A stretch of 64,000 nt of DNA, taken from contig NZ_CP075190.1 in assembly GCF_020510585.1 (NCBI RefSeq), positions 3,904,001 to 3,968,000 on the forward strand, read 5' to 3'. Made by a program: the position numbers and the translations under genes. Numbering within the stretch: position 1 is the first letter of the stretch; each line of letters opens with the position of its first letter. Source of the DNA: Ferribacterium limneticum (lineage in GTDB: Bacteria > Pseudomonadota > Gammaproteobacteria > Burkholderiales > Rhodocyclaceae). A model generated the notes under the pieces. That model saw only the letters and a list, made by a program, of their open reading frames with translations, did no database searches and was not told the DNA's origin. This document shows, piece by piece, positions 37,980 to 47,700 of this stretch.

Positions 37980-38999
37980 TCAACTCAGTTTTTTGAGCAA
38001 TTCCGCTTTTTTGGCGTCGAACTCGGCCTGGCTCAGGATGCCTTTTTCGACCAGCCCATGCAGCTTTTCCAGCGTTGCCACAACTTCGTCAGCCGAGACG
38101 GAAGCGGCGACCGGCGCTGCTGCGCCCGTACCCGGCTGTAGCGCTCCGGCCATGGCCTGCCCGACCACCTGGCCGAAACCGACCCCGGCCCCCAGGCCAA
38201 CGCCCATCGCCGCCAGGCCACCCTCGTTCTTCGCCGCATCGGGAATGCTGTTGGCGACCTGGTACTGCGTGTAGCGCTGCATATCGCCGATCATGTTCAT
38301 GCCGATTTTCTGGTCGAGAATCTTCTGCAGTTCCTCGGGCAGCGAGACGTTCTGGACGACCAGCGAATCGAGGGCCAGACCGTACTCGGCGAACATCGGC
38401 GCCGCCTTGGTGAACATCGCCTTGCCGAATTCGTCCTGATTGGCCGCCATGTCGATGAACGGCACGCCGGATTCGCCGAACAAATCGGTCAGGCCGGCGA
38501 CCAGGGTGTTGCGCAACTGGCCTTCGAGTTCCTCGCGGCCATAGGCATCGCGCGTACCGGAAATCTTCTGGTAGAAGGTCTTCGGGTCGGTCAGGTGATA
38601 CGAGTAGATGCCGAAGGCACGCAAGCGGACGACGCCGAATTCCTTGTCGCGTATGGTGATCGGGTTCGGCGTGCCCCACTTCTGGTCGATCTGGGTGCGT
38701 GTCGAGAAGAAATAAACATCGGACTTGAACGGGGATTCAAAGAGCTTGTCCCAGTTTTTCAGGTAGGTCAGGACCGGCAGGGTCTGCGTCGTCAGCTTGT
38801 ACATGCCGGGCGCAAAGACATCGGCGACAGTGCCTTCGTTGACGAACATTGCCACCTGCGAGTCGCGCACGGTCAGGCTGGCACCGTTCTGGATTTCCAT
38901 CTCGGCCATCGGGAAACGCCAGGCCAGAGTGCCGTCACCATCCTCGGTCCATTGCAGGATGTCGATAAACTGTTTCTTGATGAAGTCCATCAGAGCCAT
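37980..38999 (-). CDS. SPFH (band 7)/virion-core-like protein with SHOCT tail
   Basis: 339 residues. The SPFH core shows MALMDFIKKQFIDILQW, LTVRDSQVAMFVNEG, FSTRTQIDQKWGTPNPITIR and VRLRAFGIYSYHLTDP. The middle is Gly/Ala-rich (MGVGLGAGVGFGQVVGQAM), and the end is a SHOCT-like helical hairpin (LHGLVEKGILSQAEFDAKKA). SPFH proteins form membrane-associated scaffolds. AAGGAG precedes the ATG at 38999. Co-directional with the DUF350 and DUF4178 genes. Confidence 0.88.
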   Translation of the reverse strand: MALMDFIKKQFIDILQWTEDGDGTLAWRFPMAEMEIQNGASLTVRDSQVAMFVNEGTVADVFAPGMYKLTTQTLPVLTYLKNWDKLFESPFKSDVYFFSTRTQIDQKWGTPNPITIRDKEFGVVRLRAFGIYSYHLTDPKTFYQKISGTRDAYGREELEGQLRNTLVAGLTDLFGESGVPFIDMAANQDEFGKAMFTKAAPMFAEYGLALDSLVVQNVSLPEELQKILDQKIGMNMIGDMQRYTQYQVANSIPDAAKNEGGLAAMGVGLGAGVGFGQVVGQAMAGALQPGTGAAAPVAASVSADEVVATLEKLHGLVEKGILSQAEFDAKKAELLKKLS

Positions 39000-39018
39000 G
39001 AGTTTTCTCCTTGTATGG

Positions 39019-39420
39019 TCAGGCGATGCAGCCGGCGTTGAGAATGCCGATGCCGAGGGAAAGCGAAGCGAGGAATATCCCGGAGGCAACCTTGCCCTGC
39101 GGAATGTTCAGATTGATCTGCGGCAGCGCAAAGCGGGCAACGATGTAGGCCATGAGCTGGACGACACAGGCAACGACGCCCCAGCCGATCATGACGTAGA
39201 TGTTATGGCTGGCCGCCACCGACACCGCGATCGGCAAGGCATAGCCGATGATGGCCCCGCCCAGGCTGATCGCCGCCGCCGTATTGCCCTCGCGGATGAG
39301 GGCCAGCTCGCTGTAGGGCGTGACGAAGACATAGAGCACGAGAAAGACGGCAAGCAGCCCGACGGCTGTCGCGAAATAGCCGGCAAAGGCCGGCAGGCTG
39401 CTGATGACCGGATCGAACAT
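39019..39420 (-). CDS. DUF350 inner-membrane protein
   Basis: 133 residues with four predicted membrane helices (AGYFATAVGLLAVFLVLYVF, AISLGGAIIGYALPIAVS, YVMIGWGVVACVVQLMAY, GIFLASLSLGIGILNAGC). The second-helix pattern and polar residues match DUF350 (YjfL-like). First gene of the DUF350-SPFH-DUF4178 operon, 19 bases before the SPFH start. Confidence 0.88.
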   Translation of the reverse strand: MFDPVISSLPAFAGYFATAVGLLAVFLVLYVFVTPYSELALIREGNTAAAISLGGAIIGYALPIAVSVAASHNIYVMIGWGVVACVVQLMAYIVARFALPQINLNIPQGKVASGIFLASLSLGIGILNAGCIA

Positions 39421-39477
39421 GGAATCTCCCGGAGGAAGCGCAATGACAGCGGATTGTCACCGCTCGCCGGGGTTTGT

Positions 39478-40194
39478 TCAAGCGTCGAGCGCCAGGCGGA
39501 GCAAACCTTCCATCGGCAAGTTGGCTACCGAACGCCAGCGGATACCCAGATGCGGGGCCAGACTGGCTGCATTGCCGCCGGACAGCAGGCAGACCTTGTC
39601 GATATTGCCAAGTCGCTGCCAGGCGCGTTCGACGGCGCCGACCTGCGCCTCGATGCAGCCGGTGACGATGGCGTCGTCGGTGCAGCGCGGGTAGTCGGCA
39701 TGGCTGCCGTTGGCAAAGGGTAATGCTGCCGTGTCCACGGCCAGCGCGCGGCGCATCAGCTCGCCGCCGGGGAGGATCAGGCCGCCGAGGAAATTGCCGT
39801 CGGCGTCGAGCGTATCGACGGTCGTCGCCGTCCCGGCCATGACCACGATAGCCGCCGTCCGGCTCAGGCCACGGGCGCCGATCAGAGCACACCAGCGGTC
39901 GACGCCGAGTTGGGCCGGATTGCGATATTGGTTGGTCACGCCACAACGCGTCTCTTCCGAGCGGGCTTCAGAAAACACTGGTAGCCAAGGTGCCAGCTGC
40001 TCGCGAATTCGTCCGCCAGCCTCGGCGCCAGCAACATTGGCCAGCATTACCTTGGCCGGATGCGGCCAGTCGCCGACGAGTTGCCGCAACTGCTCGACCT
40101 CGGCATGGGCAACGGCGCCCTGGGCGAGCCATTGTTTGCCATCATGCACGCCCCATTTGATGCGGCTATTGCCGCTGTCGAGACAGACGATCAT
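39478..40194 (-). CDS. coaX: Type III pantothenate kinase
   Basis: 238 residues. CoaX phosphorylates pantothenate in the first step of coenzyme A synthesis. Signatures: CLDSGNSRIKWGVHDG at the N-terminus, GVDRWCALIGARGL, VVMAGTATTVDTLDADGNFL and GGLILPGGELM, with LLSGGNAASLAP near the end. The start overlaps the birA stop (ATGA), the normal birA-coaX arrangement in Betaproteobacteria. Confidence 0.94.
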   Translation of the reverse strand: MIVCLDSGNSRIKWGVHDGKQWLAQGAVAHAEVEQLRQLVGDWPHPAKVMLANVAGAEAGGRIREQLAPWLPVFSEARSEETRCGVTNQYRNPAQLGVDRWCALIGARGLSRTAAIVVMAGTATTVDTLDADGNFLGGLILPGGELMRRALAVDTAALPFANGSHADYPRCTDDAIVTGCIEAQVGAVERAWQRLGNIDKVCLLSGGNAASLAPHLGIRWRSVANLPMEGLLRLALDA

Positions 40195-40982
40195 GCGCGG
40201 CGCAGGCTGACGTCGCCGGAAAAAATGCGTTCGACCCCGGCCGCAGTTTCGAGCAGCAGGGCGCCATCGTCATCAACACCGAGACAGCGGCCGCGCCTTG
40301 GATCTTCACCGTCACCGAGGACTTGCACGGCCTGATCCTGCCAGGCGTGGTAGCTCTGCCATTTCATTTTTAGGCCAAAAAACCGGTTTACCGTGAAAGT
40401 GTCGAGGACAGCCGCCAACTGGCCGAGGATGGCGGCCAAGACATCGTGGCGATCAATTGCGTGCGAACAAGCCTGGCTCAAACCGGCCACCGGCTGCGGC
40501 AGATCGCCCGTTGGTGGCGCAAGATTGAGACCGATGCCGATAATCGCCTGCGTACCACGGCGGTCGGATGACAGCTCGATCAGGATGCCGGCCAGCTTGG
40601 CGAAATCGTCGCCGGAACGCAGCAGCACGTCGTTCGGCCATTTCAGGCAAACACCCTTGGCGCCCAGATTTTCCATGGCCTGAGCGAGACCGACGCCGAC
40701 GGCCAGCGACAAGCCACTCAGACCGGCCGCGTTACCGGGAAATCGCCAGAGCAAGGAAAAAGTCAGGCTGGATTCGGGAGATGACAGCCAACTCCGCCCG
40801 CGTCGCCCGCGCCCGGCGCTTTGCCGGTCGGCGACGACGACCGAGCCGGACGGCGCACCGCGCTCGGCCCGACGCATCAGTTCGCTGCTTGTCGAGTCGC
40901 ATTCGTCCAGCGCGTCGACATCAAAGCGGCCGGCCAAACCGGCCAGCCGCGTTTTAATCAAGACTGGATCGATCAGTGTCAT
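40191..40982 (-). CDS. birA: Biotin-[acetyl-CoA-carboxylase] ligase
   Basis: 263 residues, the short form without the N-terminal repressor HTH. Biotinylation motifs: DECDSTSSELMRR, DRQSAGRGRRGRSWLS (biotinyl-AMP loop), CLKWPNDVLL and GILIELS, followed by a C-terminal SH3-like domain (GRCLGVDDDGALLLET). A dispersed repeat copy at 40360-40396 falls in the linker region (VNRFFGLKMKWQ) just before the C-terminal domain. I start at 40982 because upstream codons look like non-coding shadow. Confidence 0.93.
   Translation of the reverse strand: MTLIDPVLIKTRLAGLAGRFDVDALDECDSTSSELMRRAERGAPSGSVVVADRQSAGRGRRGRSWLSSPESSLTFSLLWRFPGNAAGLSGLSLAVGVGLAQAMENLGAKGVCLKWPNDVLLRSGDDFAKLAGILIELSSDRRGTQAIIGIGLNLAPPTGDLPQPVAGLSQACSHAIDRHDVLAAILGQLAAVLDTFTVNRFFGLKMKWQSYHAWQDQAVQVLGDGEDPRRGRCLGVDDDGALLLETAAGVERIFSGDVSLRRA
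40360..40396 (+). repeat. Dispersed repeat copy E (inside birA)
   Basis: CATTTCATTTTTAGGCC, then eight bases with A replacing T, then GGTTTACCGTGA. The CATTTCATTTTT flank is identical to copy F. It encodes a birA inter-domain linker on the other strand. Confidence 0.75.
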
Positions 40983-40992
40983 GCCGCGGATT

Positions 40993-42420
40993 TTACTCCG
41001 CTGCGTGCTCCTTGCCTCCATCGATGCCGAGTTCGGCGATCTTGCGGGTGATCGTGTTGCGCCCAATGCCCAGCGCCTGCGCCGCCTCGATCCGCCGGCC
41101 GCCGGTATGGGCCAGCGCCCGGGAGATCAGGATGCGCTCAAAAACCTGCGACAGAACGCCGTGGATGTCCGGAATGCCACGCGCCAGCATGCGGTCGGCC
41201 TCGCCTTCCAGCGCGCTTTCCCAGTCGGTGGACAAAGACACCGGCGTCGCCTCGCGCAATTCGCCAGGCAGGTCACTGATATCGACCTGTTGCCCCGGTG
41301 CCATGACGGTCAGCCAGTGACAGAGGTTTTCCAGTTGGCGAACGTTGCCCTGAAAATCGAGGCCGCTCATGTATTTGAGGGCAGCTTCAGTCAGACGTTT
41401 GGTTTCGACACCCAGTTCCCGCGCACTCTTCTGCAGAAAATGGCGAGCCAGCAAGGGAATGTCTTCGCGCCGTTCACGCAGGGCCGGCAGACGGACGCGA
41501 ATGACATTGAGGCGATGGAACAAGTCTTCGCGAAACAGACCATCCTTGACCCGCGTGTCGAGGTTCTGGTGCGTCGCCGCAATGACCCGCACATTGGCCT
41601 TGATCGGCGAATGACCGCCGACGCGATAGAAATGCCCATCCGACAGGACGCGCAGCAGGCGGGTTTGCAGTTCGGCCGGCATGTCGCCGATTTCATCGAG
41701 AAACAGCGTACCGCTCTCGGCCTGCTCGAAGCGGCCACGCCGCTGGGCCTGGGCGCCGGTAAAGGCACCGCGCTCATGGCCGAACAGTTCCGACTCGAGC
41801 AAGTCCTTGGGAATCGCCGCCGTATTGATGGCAATGAACGGTTTGTCGGCCCGTGGGCTATGGCGATGCAGGGCGCGCGCTACGAGTTCCTTGCCGGAAC
41901 CGGACTCGCCGGTAATCAGCACCGTCGCATGCGACAAAGCCAGCCGGCCGATGGCGCGGAAGACTTCCTGCATGGCAGGCGCCTGGCCAAGAATCTCCGG
42001 GACCAGCCCCTCTTCCTCCGCCGCACCGCTTTGGTGCATCGATTCATCAATAGCGCGCCGGATCAGTTCGACCGCCTGATCGACGTCGAAGGGTTTCGGC
42101 AGGTATTCGAAGGCGCCGCCCTGGAAGGCGGCGACCGCACTTTCCAGATCGGAGTAGGCGGTCATGATGATGACCGGCACCGACGGGAAACGGGTTTTCA
42201 CCTCCTGCAACAGCTCCAGCCCCGATTGGCCGGGCATACGGATGTCGGACATCAGCACTTGCGGCGGTTCTATGCCTTGTTCGAGCTGCGAAATGGCCTC
42301 GCTGGCCGAGGCAAAACTCTTGAAAGGGATACCTTCGCGGGACAGGGTTTTTTCCAGCACCCAGCGAATGGAGCGATCGTCGTCTACGACCCAGACCGGT
42401 TTCATATTTTGTTGGCTCAT
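40993..42420 (-). CDS. glnG: Nitrogen regulator NtrC, sigma-54 activator
   Basis: 475 residues. Receiver (PVWVVDDDRSIRWVLEK, VLMSDIRMPGQSGLELL), AAA+ domain with GESGSGKELVARALH, the sigma-54-contact loop GAFTGA and the FLDEIGDMP Walker B, and a Fis-type HTH at the end (AAQALGIGRNTITRKIAELG). It activates glnA and other nitrogen genes when phosphorylated by NtrB. It is 34 bases downstream of ntrB on the same strand. Two NtrC-like sites are found upstream of glnA in this window. Confidence 0.96.
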   Translation of the reverse strand: MSQQNMKPVWVVDDDRSIRWVLEKTLSREGIPFKSFASASEAISQLEQGIEPPQVLMSDIRMPGQSGLELLQEVKTRFPSVPVIIMTAYSDLESAVAAFQGGAFEYLPKPFDVDQAVELIRRAIDESMHQSGAAEEEGLVPEILGQAPAMQEVFRAIGRLALSHATVLITGESGSGKELVARALHRHSPRADKPFIAINTAAIPKDLLESELFGHERGAFTGAQAQRRGRFEQAESGTLFLDEIGDMPAELQTRLLRVLSDGHFYRVGGHSPIKANVRVIAATHQNLDTRVKDGLFREDLFHRLNVIRVRLPALRERREDIPLLARHFLQKSARELGVETKRLTEAALKYMSGLDFQGNVRQLENLCHWLTVMAPGQQVDISDLPGELREATPVSLSTDWESALEGEADRMLARGIPDIHGVLSQVFERILISRALAHTGGRRIEAAQALGIGRNTITRKIAELGIDGGKEHAAE

Positions 42421-42454
42421 TATGTGTTCAGAATGGCCTTAACAGAAGCAAGAC

Positions 42455-43516
42455 TCAAGCCTGCTCAACCGGCAGATTGAGCGTGAAGACCGTGTGGCCG
42501 GGCCGGCTGACACAATTGATCGTGCCATGATGATGCTGGATGAAATTCTGGGCGATGGTCAGTCCCAAGCCGCTCCCCCCCTCGCGCCCGGAAACCAGCG
42601 GATAGAACATGCGTTCGCGGATTTCGTCGGAAATGCCCGGGCCATTGTCGATGACCTTGATTTCCATGGCCAGCCGATAGCGTTTCTTGGCCAGCGTCAC
42701 CTGCCGCAAGGAGCGCGTCCGGAGAACAATTTCCCCTTCGCCGCCCATGGCCTGCGCCGCATTGCGGGCAATGTTGAGGACCGCCTGGATCAACTGCTCG
42801 CGATCACCGACCAGTTCGGGCAGACTCGTATCGTAATCGCGACGAACGCTCAGCGACCCCGGGAACTCGGCAGTCAGCAGACTGCGCACCCGCTCGAGGA
42901 TTTCGTGAATATTGACCGTCGTCGGCAACATCGCCCGATGCGGGGTGAGCAAGCGCTGCATCAAATCCTGAAGGCGATCCGCCTCCTTGATGATGACCTG
43001 CGTGTATTCCTTGAGCGACGGATTGGCCAGTTCGTGTTCGAGCAACTGCGCAGCCCCCCGAATGCCGCCGAGCGGATTCTTGATTTCGTGGGCCAGATTG
43101 CGGATCAGCTCGCGACTGACCTGCTGCTGCTCGATCAGGCGCTCTTCACGCGTTGCTGCCAGATGGTGCTGGATCGGCTGCAGCTCGAGCAGCAGGCGAA
43201 CGCCCGGCGCGATATCCGGGCGTAGCGGCGTCACCGTGCAGTTGATGTTGAGCACCTCGCCATCGCTGCGTTTCAATTCGACATTCTGGCCGGTGTAGCC
43301 CCAGTTGTTGTTCAAGCCATTATCGAGCGCCGACTGCAAGCTCGCCGAGCAGGTGCAGACTGTCGTCAGGGTCTGGCCGATCACGGCACGGCTGCTCACG
43401 GCCAGCAGGTTTTCGCCCGCCGCATTGATATAGCGGATGGCCAGTGCGTCATCCAGCAGGAGCACCGCCGAAGCCAGCAGATCAAGGCCGGCAAAGGAAG
43501 AATGAGTAACGTTCAT
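42455..43516 (-). CDS. glnL: Nitrogen sensor kinase NtrB
   Basis: 353 residues. A PAS domain (LDLLASAVLLLDDALAIRYI) is followed by the NtrB phospho-acceptor motif RNLAHEIKNPLGGIRGAAQL and HATPase motifs (DNGPGISDEIRERMFYPLVS, GSGLGLTIAQNFIQHHHG). No membrane segment, as expected for the cytosolic PII-controlled kinase. Start at 43516 (MNVTHSSF); 43525 is an alternative. It is divergent from the RND adaptor gene. Confidence 0.95.
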   Translation of the reverse strand: MNVTHSSFAGLDLLASAVLLLDDALAIRYINAAGENLLAVSSRAVIGQTLTTVCTCSASLQSALDNGLNNNWGYTGQNVELKRSDGEVLNINCTVTPLRPDIAPGVRLLLELQPIQHHLAATREERLIEQQQVSRELIRNLAHEIKNPLGGIRGAAQLLEHELANPSLKEYTQVIIKEADRLQDLMQRLLTPHRAMLPTTVNIHEILERVRSLLTAEFPGSLSVRRDYDTSLPELVGDREQLIQAVLNIARNAAQAMGGEGEIVLRTRSLRQVTLAKKRYRLAMEIKVIDNGPGISDEIRERMFYPLVSGREGGSGLGLTIAQNFIQHHHGTINCVSRPGHTVFTLNLPVEQA

Positions 43517-43614
43517 GCCCGCCATTGTAGCGATTCGGCACCCCCTACTGATGATAACTTGCGTTACTGACCAATCGTTCATTATCATCCGGACACTGTC
43601 CACCGGACCCCAAT

Positions 43615-44703
43615 ATGATCAAGACCGCTCCTCGTGTTGCCGCCTTGCTGGTTACTGCAGCTACCGTTCTCGCCAGCTGTCAGGCTGGCGATGCCACGCC
43701 ACCGGCGCCCCGCGCCGTGCTGGTCCAGGCCGCTGCCAGTGCGCCGCTGACCGGCAGCGTCTATACCGGCGAAATCCGCGCCCGACATGAAGTCGATCTG
43801 GCTTTCCGCGTCGGCGGCAAGATTGCCGCCCGCCTGGTCGACGCCGGCGCCGAAATCAAGGCCGGTCAGCCGCTGGCCCGCCTCGATCCGGCCGATCTCG
43901 AACTGGCCGCCGCTGCCGCCCGCGCTCAATTAGCAGGCGCCGAAAGCGAGCACACCACGGCTCGCGCCGAACGCGAACGCTACGCCGGCCTGATTGCCAA
44001 AAAATTCGTCAGCCAGGCCGCTTTCGACGCCAAGGACAATGCCTACAAGAGCGCCCAGGCCCGCCTTGAACAAGCCCGTGCGCAGAGCCGGATCAGCGGC
44101 AACCAGACCAGCTACGGCACCTTGAGCAGCGAGTTTCCAGCCATCGTCACGGCCGTTCTCGCCGATGCTGGCCAGGTCGTCAGCCCCGGCCAGGCCGTGA
44201 TGCGCGTCGCCCGCCCGGAGGAAAAGGAAGTCGCCATTGCCATTCCCGAAAGCCGTCTGGCTGAACTGAAAGCCGCTAAAAATCTGGCCATCAGCCTGTG
44301 GGCCGACCCGAAAATTATCTTGCGCGGCGAACTGCGCGAACTTTCGCCCGCCGCCGACCCGGCAACGCGCACCTACGCAGCGCGCATTCGCATCGACAAC
44401 CCACCGCCCGAGGTTCGTCTCGGCATGACGGCACGCGTCGCCCTTGATGACGCAATGGAAAGCTCGCTTCTCGTCCCCTTGAGCGCCGTGATTGATGTCG
44501 GGCAAGGTCCGCTGGTCCGCGTCGTCAGGGATGGCAAAGTTGCCACCCACCCGGTCAAGGTTGCCCGCTTCCGCGAAGATGGCGTCGAATTGAGCGGCGG
44601 ACTGGAGGCCGGCGAACTGGTCATCATCAGCGGCGCCGGCAAGCTGGTCGACGGTCAGGAAGTGCAAGCCAGGCCCGCCACGACCCCGGATCGGCAGCGC
44701 TAA
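43615..44703 (+). CDS. RND efflux periplasmic adaptor (membrane fusion lipoprotein)
   Basis: 362 residues. A lipobox signal (ATVLASCQAG) anchors it to the inner membrane. HlyD/AcrA-type domains are evident: YTGEIRARHEVDLAFRVGGK, the GAEIKAGQPLARLDPAD lipoyl part, a helical hairpin (AAARAQLAGAESEHTTARAE) and VSPGQAVMRVARPEE. It couples the following RND pump to an outer-membrane channel; no TolC gene is adjacent. Confidence 0.93.
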   Translation: MIKTAPRVAALLVTAATVLASCQAGDATPPAPRAVLVQAAASAPLTGSVYTGEIRARHEVDLAFRVGGKIAARLVDAGAEIKAGQPLARLDPADLELAAAAARAQLAGAESEHTTARAERERYAGLIAKKFVSQAAFDAKDNAYKSAQARLEQARAQSRISGNQTSYGTLSSEFPAIVTAVLADAGQVVSPGQAVMRVARPEEKEVAIAIPESRLAELKAAKNLAISLWADPKIILRGELRELSPAADPATRTYAARIRIDNPPPEVRLGMTARVALDDAMESSLLVPLSAVIDVGQGPLVRVVRDGKVATHPVKVARFREDGVELSGGLEAGELVIISGAGKLVDGQEVQARPATTPDRQR

Positions 44704-44706
44704 ATC

Positions 44707-47700
44707 GTGAGCCACCGCTTCAACCTGTCCGACTGGACGCTACACCACCGCACGCTGGTCGGCTACTTCCTGCTCGCCATCGCGCTGATGGGCGTTTTTG
44801 CCTACGGCAAACTCGGCCAGGCCGAAGATCCGCCCTTCACCTTCAAGATCATGGTGATCCGCAGCTTCTGGCCAGGTGCCACGGCGCGTCAGGTTGAGCA
44901 GCAACTGACCGACAAGATCGAGAAAAAACTGCAGGAAACGCCCTACATCGACCGCGTTTCCAGCTTCTCCCGGCCCGGCGAATCGACCGTGATGTTCTTC
45001 GCCAAGGACAACACGCCGCCGGCCACTGTGCCCGACGTGTTCTACCAGGTGCGCAAGAAAATCGGCGATATCCGCCACACCTTACCCACCGGCATTCAGG
45101 GACCTTTCTTCAACGACGAGTTCGGCGATGTTTTTGGCAATATTTACGCGTTGACCGCGGAAGGCTTCGATTATCCGCAACTGAAGGACCAGGCCGAGCG
45201 CATTCGCGATGAACTGCTGCGTGTACCGCAGGTTGGCAAGGTTGAAATCTTCGGCATCCAGGACGAAAAGATCTATGTCGAACTCTCCAACGCCAAGCTC
45301 GCCACGCTCGGCATCGACTTGGCAACCATTACCCTTGCGATGACTCAGCAGAATGCCGTAGCCGGCACCGGCTTCTTTGAGACTACCAGTGAGCGCATCC
45401 AGGTTCGGCCCGGCGGGGCTTTCAACAGCGTGCAGGCCGTCGCCGATACGCTGATCCGGGCGGGCGGCCGCAGTTTTCGGCTCGGCGATATCGCTGACAT
45501 CAAACGCGGGACCATCGACCCGCCCAGCACCAAAGTCCGCTTTGGCAGCAAGCCTGCCCTCGCCATTGGCGTCTCGATGGCCAAGGGTGGCGACATCATC
45601 GAGCTCGGCAAGGCCCTGAACACACGCATCGCCAAGCTGCAGGAAGCCTTGCCGGTAGGCGTCGACATTGGTGTAGCGACCAGCCAGCCGGAAGCCGTCG
45701 CCCGTTCGGTCAAGGCCTTCACGCAGGCGCTGGCCGAAGCCGTCATCGTCGTGTTGCTCGTCACCTTCATCAGCCTCGGCATCCGCACCGGCCTGGTCGT
45801 CGCCATCTCCATCCCGCTCGTGTTGGCAGCTACCTTTCTCGCCATGTATCTGTTCAACGTCGGCCTGCACAAGGTGTCGCTTGGCGCGCTGGTGCTGGCC
45901 CTCGGCCTGCTCGTCGACGACGCGATTATTTCCGTCGAGATGATGTGGGTGAAGATGGAGCAGGGCTGGGAACGCACCCGTGCCGCCTCCTTTGCCTACA
46001 CGAGCACGGCCGGACCGATGCTCTCGGGCACGCTGGTTACCGTCGCCGGCTTCATTCCGATTGCCTTGGCCAAGTCATCAACCGGCGAATATGCCTTCGC
46101 CTTCTTCCAGATCAACGCCGTCGCCCTGCTCATTTCGTGGCTGGCCGCCGTCATTGCCATTCCCTGGCTCGGCTACAAGCTGCTGCCCAACCCGCACGCA
46201 GTACACCAGAGCAGCCGCCTGGAAAAACGCCTGCCGCGCCTTGCCCGCCTGTTCGACAAGCTCGGCCTGAATGGCCCGGCCCACGCCGAAGACCATGACG
46301 TCTATGGCACGCCGTTCTATACCCGCTTTCGCCAACTGGTCAGCTGGTGCGTCGGACGACGCTGGCTGGTAATTGGCGTCACCATCATCCTTTTTGTGCT
46401 GTCCATCGTCGGCATGATCAAGGTTCAGAAGCAGTTCTTCCCGAACTCGACCCGCCTTGAACTCAATGTCGAACTGCGTCTGCCCGAGGGTGCATCGATA
46501 GCCGCCATAGACGCCGAGGCAAAGCGCCTTGAACAGTGGCTAGACAAGGATAAGGAGGAATTCAACCAGTTCGAGCATTACACGGCCTTTGTCGGGACCG
46601 GAGCGCCGCGCTACTACCTTGGCCTCGACCAGCAACTACCGGCCAGCAATGTCGGCCAACTAGTCATCGTCACGCGCGACGTCGAGGCCCGGGAAGCCGT
46701 CCGCGGTCGACTGATCAAGCTGTTCGAAAATGACAGTTTCGCCGCTCGCGGCAACATCGCCCGCATCGAAAATGGCCCGCCGGTAGGCTATCCGGTGCAA
46801 TACCGCATTTCCGGCGAAGACGTCGCCACGCTGCGCCAGGCAGCTGCCAAGGTCGCCACGATCATGCGCGAGAATCCGGAATTATCCAACGTTAACGTCG
46901 ACTGGAGCGAGTTGTCGAAGTCGGTCGAGATCGAAATCGATCAGGACAAGGCGCGCCTGCTCGGCGTTTCCAGCCAGGATATCGCCGCGCTACTCAACAT
47001 GTCGCTCAACGGCCATACGGTGACCAGCTACCGGGAAGGCGAAAAGAGCATCGATGTCGTACTGCGTGGCGACCGCGAAGAGCGTAGCCACCTGTCGTCA
47101 CTGGCTGATCTGTCGGTACCGACACGGGCCGGCAAGAGCGTTCCGCTGAGCCAGATCGGGCGCCTCAAACACAGCTTCGAGCCAGGACTGATCTGGCGCC
47201 GCGACCGCCTGCCGACGATCACGGTGCGCGGCAATCTCTACGGCAAGATTCAGCCGGCCACCGTCGTCGACCGCATCAAGCCCGAGATCAATGCCATCCA
47301 GGCCAGCCTGCCCGACGGCTATCACATCGCCACCGGCGGCTCGGTCGAGGAATCCTCAAAAGGCTCAGGATCGGTGATGGCCGGCATTCCTCTCTTCGTA
47401 TTGGCGGTGATCACGATCCTGATGATCCAGCTGCAGAGCGTTTCCCGCGTCATCATGGTGCTGCTCACGGCACCGCTCGGCATCATCGGCATTGCGCTGT
47501 TCCTGCTCGTCTTCCGGCAACCTTTCGGCTTCATGGCCCTGCTTGGCACCATTGCGCTGTTCGGGATGATCATGCGCAACTCGGTGATTCTCGTCGACCA
47601 GATTGAGCAGGACATGGCGGCCGGCAAACCGCGCCATGAAGCGATTGTCGAGTCGACGGTGCGCCGTTTCCGGCCCATCGTGCTGACTGCTGCAGCAGCG

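Noticed and set aside
37972..37984. GCTACGGTCAACT between the SPFH and DUF4178 genes, identical over 12 bases to repeat copy D
   Set aside because: Only half of the element is present and the rest of the consensus is missing; at best a remnant.
36083..37996. A 637-codon plus-strand frame across the DUF4178 gene
   Set aside because: It is antisense to a protein with clear zinc ribbons and membrane helices; its translation shows no domain or start signal.
45127..45160. RND permease segment TTTTTGGCAATATTTACGCG followed by TTGACCGCGG, resembling the dispersed repeat
   Set aside because: It encodes a family-conserved RND motif (FGNIYALTAEG), so the similarity is most likely driven by protein conservation.
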